NCBI GenBank assembly: GCA_900104495.1
Contig: FMXS01000036.1
Location: forward strand, 1-10,085
Reading direction: 5' to 3'
DNA: 10,085 nt
Source of the DNA: Ruminococcaceae bacterium FB2012
Lineage (GTDB): Bacteria > Bacillota > Clostridia > Oscillospirales > Ruminococcaceae
A model generated the notes under the pieces. That model ran no database searches. It was given only the letters and a program-made list of their open reading frames with translations, and had not been told where the DNA came from. Numbering within the stretch: position 1 is the first letter of the stretch; each line of letters begins with the position of its first letter. Below, piece after piece: positions 5,056 to 10,085 of the stretch. The position numbers were made by a program, and so were the translations under genes.

Positions 5056-5394
5056 ATACCTGGTTATTTTACACGGCGGGAATGTCTGCATAGCGGCTGG
5101 TCAAGAAGTGCAAATGACGTAATACCGTTGCTTTACGTTGCGTATTTAATAATTTACATCAATAAAGTCCCTGCTGAAATCCAACCAACGTAGTAGAATG
5201 AATTGTCAGGCAATAGTGACAACTTCTTTAGCGCATCTTTGGGCATATTTTCACGCCTCTTGGATGTTGAATGATAAACCTTGACGGCTGCACAGTCAAC
5301 GGCTATTCTGATTCATAAGCAAACAGCACACCGAGCAAAACAAGCCCAATGTGCTGCTTTTGAGATCTTGATTATTCTTCTGTCGATCACGGTA
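5056..5394. other. Decayed intergenic DNA
   Basis: No supported gene is present. On the minus strand, 5154-5246 encodes a 30-codon frame (starting MPKDALKKLSLLPDNSFYYV) with AGAGG 10 bases upstream, too short to call. At 5313-5385 the minus strand holds broken membrane-like text (IGLVLLGVLFAYESE) in another frame, probably more of the pseudogene to the right. The region looks like a mutated gene tail. Confidence 0.35.
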
Positions 5395-5760
5395 TCACTG
5401 CGTTTTTAGTTCAAGGTCACAGTCAATATTATAGATACATAATTCTCCGCTGAACTTGACTGCTGCAAGATAGGTAAAGGATAGACTGATCACAATTGAA
5501 GTGAAAACATCTGCAATGCCTGACCCATATACAAGACATTACGGATCCCGAATGCGGACTTCTGAAACGTCCCGGAAAGCCCACCGGTTTTCATTTTCTC
5601 GACCATCAGACCTGCGATGCTAAAAGCGGACTGATCTGTTTGATTTGTTTTTCCTTCTGTGATTACATAATACCACGCAATAGCGCCCTTTTCAATAAGC
5701 AGATAAGAGCCGTTTTGCTGCATAAGCAGCAGAAATGCGATAATGTGCTGCATAAGCGAC
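5395..5760 (-). pseudogene. Frameshifted remnant of an unrecognised, possibly membrane, protein
   Basis: On the minus strand, one frame from about 5760 reads protein-like text (LLIEKGAIAWYYVITEGKTN, then GLSGTFQKSAFGIRNVLYMG) and stops at 5490. A second frame picks up at about 5530 and continues as GIADVFTSIVISLSFTYLAA, then VKFSGELCIYNIDCDLELKT, stopping at 5397-5395. Joining them needs one frame change near 5520-5530. The hydrophobic stretch TSIVISLSFTYLAAV suggests a membrane segment. I recognise no family. Its upstream end meets the rightward surface-protein remnant at about 5760-5780, so two broken genes are fused head to head here. Confidence 0.4.
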
Positions 5761-6431
5761 ACGGTGGTGAAAAACTGTCGCAGAATGTGATGCTCCCTAC
5801 TATAAACTACAATATGGAAATGATCGAGGGAGAAAATGTGATCGACATCGATATGAACGGCATGATCACCGCCCGTTCTCCCGGCAAAGCAAAGGTCACA
5901 GTCTCCGCGGTCACTTATGTGAAACAAAACGACTCTATGGAAATGAAGACTGTTTTCGATTCCTTTGAGGTAGTAGTCAAGGCACCGCCGCAGAAAGAGG
6001 TAAAGGTCTCTGCTGTCTGGAACGACGGAGACAATAAGGACGGCATAAGGTCCTCCTCCGCGATCATCACCTTCTTTGTATCAGGCGATTTCTACGGCTC
6101 CACCGAAATATATGAGAGCACGGACTGGGAAGCCCTCCTCTCTGTCCCGGTCAATGCTGAGATCACGACCAGAGTATTCAAGAACGACGCCATCACCGGC
6201 ACCGACGGCGAAGGCTCCTATTCATACGAGATCACAGGCTCTGCCGACGAGGGCTTTGTCGTCACCTTCACACATACTTCCAAAGAGGACGAAAGCTCTG
6301 AGGATGACATCTCCGAGCCGGAAACCCCCTCTGAGGGCAGCAACCCCGATACGGGAGCCCCTGTATCTGTGTTCGCAGCATCGTTGGCATTGGCTGCCGC
6401 AGCGGCTTCGGTGATCTCCCGCAAGAGATAA
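5760..6431 (+). pseudogene. 5'-truncated cell-wall-anchored Cna-B surface protein (NPDTG)
   Basis: The frame is open from 5640, but protein-like content begins only near 5778, so the true start is lost. In order it holds: a BIG2-like Ig domain (NVIDIDMNGMITARSPGKAK, then VTVSAV); a Cna-B domain (VKVSAVWNDGDNKDGIR ... GSYSYEITGSADEGFVVTFT); an acidic Ser/Glu-rich spacer (DESSEDDISEPETPSEGS); and a sorting signal. The signal is NPDTG, 29 residues from the end, then an Ala-rich hydrophobic helix and RKR. Sortases attach such proteins to peptidoglycan. With no promoter, RBS or signal peptide this copy should not be displayed. An N-terminal portion may survive elsewhere if the break was an insertion. 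A terminator follows. Confidence 0.75.
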
Positions 6432-6484
6432 TAAACAGATGATGAGCATCGCAGACTGCTGAAGATACTGCATGGTGCTCTGAA

Positions 6485-6516
6485 CCGCCTCCGGAGATAT
6501 CCCGGGGGCGTTTTTT
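6485..6516 (+). terminator. Intrinsic terminator after the surface protein
   Basis: CGCCTCCGG (6486-6494) pairs with CCGGGGGCG (6502-6510), including one T-G pair, across a 7-base loop, followed by six T's (6511-6516). Confidence 0.8.
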
Positions 6517-6554
6517 GTATTTCTGCTCTATTTTTATTCAAAAACCTCTTTTCT

Positions 6555-6582
6555 TTTTGCTGAAATTATGATATACTATACT
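6555..6582 (+). promoter_or_regulatory. Probable promoter of the two-component operon
   Basis: TATACT occurs twice, overlapping (6572-6577 and 6577-6582). TTTTGC (6555-6560) lies 16 bases before the second copy. The -10 is good and the -35 weak. It sits about 35 bp upstream of the kinase start, just after a terminator. Confidence 0.5.
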
Positions 6583-6615
6583 AAATTGGAGCTGAGAGCA
6601 AAGCGAGGCGATAAA

Positions 6616-8244
6616 ATGGCGAAGAATAAAAAAAACCGAAAACTGCTTTTTCAGATAGCCGGGATCGTGCTGCCGCTGTTTCTGCTGCATCTGGCAGCTA
6701 TTGTATGGCTTATCTACCGAAACGCTGTTAACAGCTATCTTACAGCGCAGAACGAAAACATCGAAGCCGACCTTGAAGAGAACTATCTGAACCTTGTTGA
6801 CAATCACGAACCGGAAACTCAAAAAGTAAGCGAATGGATGCTCACCTATCTGGAAAACCATGCTGATAAAGAATGGGAGCCGCTTTCCGAAGAAGAATGG
6901 CTCGAATTTGATGAAGTGACCGGCGAGAATAAATACTGGAGTGCTGAGTGGCTGAACAGCCTGCCGGAAAAAATGCAGTATTATGCAGCAAGGATCCAGT
7001 TCAACAACTGGAAGCAACAGATCAGATTTGAATCTGAATCTGAATCTGTACATTACGAGAAGCTGTTTCTTATGGATGTTTCCGAAGGCTTCAAGGGAAT
7101 GGCATTGTGCGATTACAGCGCCGGGAATGAATGTCACGGATTCGGATACAGATACGATCTGGACGCGGACAGCCACAAAGCCCTGGAAAAAGCTATCCGG
7201 GAAAATACGTCGGAAATAATCTATGAACTGTCAGATGATTTCTCGGAAAACAAAAACTGCTATATCGCCTACAAGCCAATGGTCTTTTCCGGAAAGACAA
7301 AAGCTGTGTTCTGCATAGCATACAGCTGGGACAAATTCAGAAGCAGTATCACCTCAAATCTCAAGATCGTGAGCATCCTGATCATCGCAGGTCTTATGCT
7401 GACAATGGCTGTGCTGATATTCATGCTTTACCGCAGAGCAGCCAGACCTGTCGTAAAAATACAAAGGGCGCTCATAGATTACACCGAGGATAAAAACACC
7501 GCCAAGATCGTCGGTAAAATGTTCAATATCAAGGAAAAAAATGAGCTTGGATACCTGGCGGATGTTATTTCAGATCTGGCGCTGGAGATAGACCGCTACA
7601 ATAAAGAGAACCTGAAGGTGCAGAAAGATCTTTACGATGCAGAGGTCCAGATAATGGTCTCCCAGATACGGCCGCACTTTATGTATAATGCTCTGACATC
7701 TATTGCAATGATGTGTGAGCTTGACCCGATGACTGCGAAAAAGGCAACTATCGCCTTTGCTGATTATCTCCGCGGGAATATGGATTCCCTCAAGCAGACC
7801 AGGCCCGTGCCTTTTACTACAGAGCTGGAGCATCTGAAAAACTATCTGTATATCGAAAAGCTGAGATTCGACTATCTGCTGAACATCGAATATGACATAC
7901 AGGCAACAGATTTTGAGCTGCCGCTGCTGTCTATCCAGCCTCTGGTCGAAAACGCTGTCAAGCACGGAGTCGGTATGAAAAAAGGCGGAGGGACAGTGAA
8001 GATATCCTCTGTCGAAAAGGAAAGCGCCTTTGAAGTTATCATCTCGGATGACGGAGTCGGATTCGATATGAATGCTCCGAAGAAGGACGACGGACGCTCA
8101 CACGTCGGCATGGAGAACACCAGGAAACGTCTGAAAGAGATGTGCGGAGCTGAGATCATTATTGAAAGCGAAGTCGGCAAGGGCACGACTGCGCGGGTGA
8201 TAATACCTAAGAAGGAGGGTAAAAATGAGGATACTGTGTCTTGA
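6616..8244 (+). CDS. LytS/YehU-type sensor histidine kinase
   Basis: A membrane sensor kinase of 542 residues. The ATG at 6616 is chosen because GAGG lies 7 bases upstream and the basic N-terminus (MAKNKKNRK) precedes the first membrane helix. An ATG at 6568 in the same frame would add 16 residues but overlaps the promoter. Order: TM1 (about 11-33), an extracellular sensor domain of about 215 residues rich in Glu/Trp, TM2 (about 251-273), a HAMP-like linker, then the His_kinase domain (PF06580 type). The latter has QIRPHFMYNAL with phosphorylatable His354. The ATPase domain follows, with N-box LVENAVKHG (Asn446), DDGVGFD (478-484) and HVGMENTRKRL. All catalytic motifs look intact. It overlaps the next gene by 20 bases, indicating translational coupling with its partner regulator. 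The ligand is unknown. Confidence 0.92.
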   Translation: MAKNKKNRKLLFQIAGIVLPLFLLHLAAIVWLIYRNAVNSYLTAQNENIEADLEENYLNLVDNHEPETQKVSEWMLTYLENHADKEWEPLSEEEWLEFDEVTGENKYWSAEWLNSLPEKMQYYAARIQFNNWKQQIRFESESESVHYEKLFLMDVSEGFKGMALCDYSAGNECHGFGYRYDLDADSHKALEKAIRENTSEIIYELSDDFSENKNCYIAYKPMVFSGKTKAVFCIAYSWDKFRSSITSNLKIVSILIIAGLMLTMAVLIFMLYRRAARPVVKIQRALIDYTEDKNTAKIVGKMFNIKEKNELGYLADVISDLALEIDRYNKENLKVQKDLYDAEVQIMVSQIRPHFMYNALTSIAMMCELDPMTAKKATIAFADYLRGNMDSLKQTRPVPFTTELEHLKNYLYIEKLRFDYLLNIEYDIQATDFELPLLSIQPLVENAVKHGVGMKKGGGTVKISSVEKESAFEVIISDDGVGFDMNAPKKDDGRSHVGMENTRKRLKEMCGAEIIIESEVGKGTTARVIIPKKEGKNEDTVS

Positions 8245-9010
8245 TGATGAACCGCTGGCATTGAGGATGCTGGAGCAGGCTGTCAGACAATCCAGACCCA
8301 ATGCAGACATCTCGGCATTTCTGGATCAGGACGACCTGCTTGAAGAGACAAAGCGGGGAGGGTGCGACATTGCGCTGCTGGATATCCATATGCGCGGGAT
8401 GAACGGTGTCGAGCTGGCCAAAAAGCTCAAAGAGGTGAACCCGAAGATAAACATTATTTTTGTAACGGGTTTTTCAGAATACACCGGCGAGGCAATGGGC
8501 CTGCACGCAAGCGGTTACGTTATGAAGCCTGTTACCAAGGAGAAGATCGACAAAGAGCTTGCCGACCTGCGTTTCCCTATCCTGCCGAAAGAGAATGCTC
8601 TTCTGAGGGTCCAATGCTTCGGGAATTTCGATGTGTTCCTTCCAAGCGGCGAACACGTACGCTTTGAAAGGAGCAGGTCGAAGGAGGTATTTGCTTACCT
8701 CGTCCACCGCCACGGAAGCTCCTGCAGCACCAAGGAGATCGCCGCGGTGCTTTTCGAGGATGAGCCTTACGATACAAAGCAGCAGAATTACATCCAGCAG
8801 CTTATACACGGAATGATAAAAAGCCTGAAAGCTGTCGGCGCAGAAGAGACGATAGTGCGCAGCTACAATGCGCTTGCGGTCAACACAAAGCTGCTCGACT
8901 GCGACTACTACCGTTTCAAGGAGCTGGATCCGGCAGCGATCAATTCCTTTCAGAACGAGTATATGAGCCAGTACTACTGGGCGGACTTCCTCTACGACGA
9001 GGATTTCTGA
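8225..9010 (+). CDS. Response regulator with REC and SARP-type winged-helix domains
   Basis: A 261-residue cytoplasmic partner of the upstream kinase. GGAGG lies 6 bases before the ATG, within the kinase gene. The REC domain (1-115) has the acidic pair Asp7/Asp8, phosphoacceptor Asp53 (DIALLDIHMRG), Thr81 and Lys101 (MKPV). The output half begins at about residue 126 with LLRVQCFGNFDVFLPSGEHV, typical of a SARP/OmpR-like winged helix. The conserved RSRSKEVFAYLVHRHG helix and TKEIAAVLFED recognition region follow. LytS-type kinases more often pair with LytTR output regulators, so this pairing is notable. The bacterial transcriptional-activation domain usual in longer SARPs is short or absent. 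Target genes are unknown; nearby candidates are the downstream 30-aa peptide and cell-surface genes. Confidence 0.88.
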   Translation: MRILCLDDEPLALRMLEQAVRQSRPNADISAFLDQDDLLEETKRGGCDIALLDIHMRGMNGVELAKKLKEVNPKINIIFVTGFSEYTGEAMGLHASGYVMKPVTKEKIDKELADLRFPILPKENALLRVQCFGNFDVFLPSGEHVRFERSRSKEVFAYLVHRHGSSCSTKEIAAVLFEDEPYDTKQQNYIQQLIHGMIKSLKAVGAEETIVRSYNALAVNTKLLDCDYYRFKELDPAAINSFQNEYMSQYYWADFLYDEDF

Positions 9011-9015
9011 TGCTG

Positions 9016-9052
9016 AAAAAGCACCCGTATCCGGCCGATACGAGTGCTTTTT
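9016..9052 (+). terminator. Terminator of the two-component operon
   Basis: AAAAAGCAC plus CGTATC pair with GATACG plus GTGCTTTTT around CGGCC, with one mismatch. The hairpin starts 6 bases after the response-regulator stop. The A and T flanks make it potentially bidirectional. Confidence 0.85.
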
Positions 9053-9406
9053 GATATACCGCAATGCTTCCGGCAGATATCAGGGCTTTTCAAGCGGTTT
9101 ATAGATGGGGAGTTTAGTAGCACAGATAATAAAGAGGAAATCATTGAAATAAATCCCGAAGATCTGCTCCGGCAGATACAGCGATATATTTCGGGCGAGA
9201 CGGTATATATCCCGAGACCGGACGGGAGCTGCAAGAGGCAGTGGGGCGAAACGTCAGGCTACCAGCAGTTCATACGCGAGCGCAATGCGGAGATCCGCAG
9301 CAGCTTTTCATGCGAGAAAAGCATCGAAGAACTCTCTGAGGTCTACTGCCTTTCCTATTCTTTGGAGTTAGTCCGAAATGATAACCCAAAACAATTAAAA
9401 TCTTAA
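9044..9406 (+). pseudogene. CD3324/Mor-like DNA-binding protein remnant
   Basis: The frame opens at a GTG (9044) inside the preceding terminator, and no ATG follows in frame, so the true start is missing. Family-like text starts near 9140: INPEDLLRQIQRYISGETVY, then IPRPDGSCKRQWGETSGYQQ, then FIRERNAEIRSSFSCEKSIE, then ELSEVYCLSYS. This matches my memory of small (about 90 aa) CD3324-family / Mor-like helix-turn-helix proteins: 'LL.EIQ.YI.GE.VYIP', a WG motif, then an HTH ending YxLS. Such proteins normally continue past LSYS with a recognition helix (xIRKIIY). Here the frame instead enters the 20-bp direct repeat at 9356 and ends LELVRNDNPKQLKS. Both ends therefore look replaced. It is probably non-functional. 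Confidence 0.5.
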
Positions 9407-9549
9407 ACAGAAGGAGAAAATAATATGTTCACCGGCATAGCCATCGCATTCGGCGTACAGCTTGCAGTTACAGGAGTATTCTGCGGTATAGTTGCTATCT
9501 GCAAGAGCTGCGGCTGATAATTATTCTTTGGAGTTAGTCCGCTATGATA
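9356..9549. repeat. 20-bp direct repeat bracketing the small peptide gene
   Basis: TATTCTTTGGAGTTAGTCCG occurs exactly at 9356-9375 and 9522-9541. After two differing bases, ATGATA is shared by both (9378-9383, 9544-9549). The start-to-start distance is 166 bp. The first copy ends the CD3324-like remnant's recognisable part; the second directly follows the peptide's stop. It could be the scar of a small duplicated or inserted cassette, or paired regulator sites. Confidence 0.75.
9425..9517 (+). CDS. 30-aa hydrophobic peptide with a strong RBS
   Basis: AGAAGGAG sits about 8 bases before the ATG, among the best RBSs in the window. The product starts MFTGIAIAFGVQLAVTGVFC, continues through GIVAI and ends CKSCG. 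It is a single membrane-spanning helix with a short Lys/Cys-containing tail (CxxC). It has no homologue I recognise. Small membrane regulators, holin-like or toxin peptides, and secreted signalling peptides are all possible. It lies 0.4 kb downstream of the two-component genes, between two copies of a direct repeat, and a terminator follows 47 bases after its stop. It is too short for most gene callers. Confidence 0.55.
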   Translation: MFTGIAIAFGVQLAVTGVFCGIVAICKSCG

Positions 9550-9563
9550 TCAACATCAGATTC

Positions 9564-9597
9564 AAAAGCGTCCGTACCTGAGCACGGACGCTTTTGT
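9564..9597. terminator. Bidirectional terminator
   Basis: AAAAGCGTCCGT (9564-9575) and its exact complement (9584-9595) flank an 8-base loop. The hairpin ends the peptide transcript and could also end the leftward gene at 9680. Confidence 0.85.
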
Positions 9598-9679
9598 GTT
9601 TGTATTCGGTTTTGAACTGTCGGTTTCTATCCGGTAGTCATTGGTATCAATGTGAGCTGTGAATCATGTTCGGTGTTGT

Positions 9680-10085
9680 TTATGCCTTCTGCAGTGCGCA
9701 TACGAAACCTTCCTTCATGTAGCCCCACTCGTGAGTGTTCTTACACTTCTTGCCGAGTGTTCCGACCTCTACGAAGCCGTCGCCGATCTCTTTCCAGGGG
9801 TCGTAGCCTGCGTCCATAAACTGTACCTTAGTCTCGGTCGCACCCTTCTTGTCAATGTTGATGCCCTTGTACCAGGCTCTCTCGTATTCCTGTCCCCAGA
9901 ATGTGGTGTCGCGTTTGCCCCATGCCTTTTCTGTGATGAGGTTTGCGTTCTCGGGGATGTAGCTTGTGTCGAAGCCGTTTGCGTTGAGCAGCTCGCGGAC
10001 TGTCATGCCCTTTTCTGCTGCATACTTGGCAAGTCTTCTTACTGTCTCGCCGGTGAACATATAGGTCTCGCAAAGTCCTGCGTTA
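9680..10085 (-). CDS. C-terminal part of an unrecognised protein
   Basis: The minus-strand frame is open through the right edge and ends at TAA 9682-9680, so 134 residues are visible. The visible part includes CETYMFTGETVRRLAKYAAE, then KGMTVRELLNANGF, which resembles a LysM-like or small helical repeat. A Trp/Tyr-rich C-terminal domain follows: WGKRDTTFWGQEYERAWYKG, then TETKVQFMDAGYDPWKEIGD, ending MKEGFVCALQKA. An ATG at 10060 exists, but coding continues upstream without a break, so the gene probably starts outside the window. A role in the cell envelope is conceivable, but I do not recognise the family. Confidence 0.7.
   Translation of the reverse strand, partial: NAGLCETYMFTGETVRRLAKYAAEKGMTVRELLNANGFDTSYIPENANLITEKAWGKRDTTFWGQEYERAWYKGINIDKKGATETKVQFMDAGYDPWKEIGDGFVEVGTLGKKCKNTHEWGYMKEGFVCALQKA

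Noticed and set aside
5154..5246. 30-codon leftward frame with an AGAGG upstream
   Set aside because: It is too short and isolated within decayed DNA. It is mentioned in the gap description but not called as a gene.
5640..5759. N-terminal 40 codons of the surface-protein frame
   Set aside because: The start lies within the leftward pseudogene, and the text lacks a signal peptide. It is probably a chance extension of the truncated frame.
6538..7176. 212-codon leftward frame opposite the kinase
   Set aside because: It is antisense to a fully conserved kinase and has a hydrophobic shadow composition.
8474..9064. 196-codon leftward frame opposite the response regulator
   Set aside because: It is a shadow of the REC/SARP gene with no RBS.

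Overview
The window looks like low-to-mid-GC Firmicutes DNA, most likely Ruminococcus or a close relative in Oscillospiraceae. This is an inference. It rests on a Cna-B-type surface protein ending in an NPDTG sorting motif, strong AGGAGG-type ribosome binding sites, sigma-A-type promoters, and a LytS-like kinase paired with a SARP-type response regulator. No database search was possible.

Layout. (1) 1-1611 is a degraded accessory island. It holds the C-terminus of a probable IS110-type transposase, a 5'-truncated Eco57I-type adenine methyltransferase that keeps NPPY, and a 27-codon stub. (2) 1612-2760 has no convincing gene but is rich in structure. It contains a long imperfect hairpin followed by a second one, a duplicated array of 11-bp GGGTGMCRGYA sites in both orientations, an AT-rich block with two 23-bp direct repeats, a terminator, and a multi-helix fold. 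Together these resemble the control or replication/transfer region of a plasmid-like or integrative element. (3) 2769-3255 holds IS21-like remnants: five degenerate ~22-bp repeats with a promoter, a 14-codon gene stub, then a second left end with promoter and the istA HTH fragment. (4) 3246-4536 is a leftward three-gene set: a 132-aa protein, a short SSB, and a 123-aa protein whose tail runs into the istA remnant. (5) 4577-5055 is an unusual train of eight hairpins, most with T-runs. (6) 5056-5760 is decayed DNA with leftward broken reading frames, abutting a 5'-truncated Cna-B/NPDTG surface protein (to 6431). (7) 6555-9052 is the best-preserved unit: promoter, sensor histidine kinase and overlapping response regulator, closed by a terminator. 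(8) 9044-9597 holds a CD3324-like DNA-binding protein remnant and a 30-aa hydrophobic peptide gene with a strong RBS, associated with a 20-bp direct repeat. (9) 9680-end is the C-terminal part of a leftward protein of unknown function.

How it fits together. The left two thirds read as a graveyard of mobile elements in which an ssb module and a possible origin-like region survive. The right third is chromosome-like and centred on a two-component system. The link between the iteron-like array, AT-rich block, SSB operon and hairpin train (one replicon or conjugative element) is inference from proximity; no Rep, relaxase or integrase gene is visible here.
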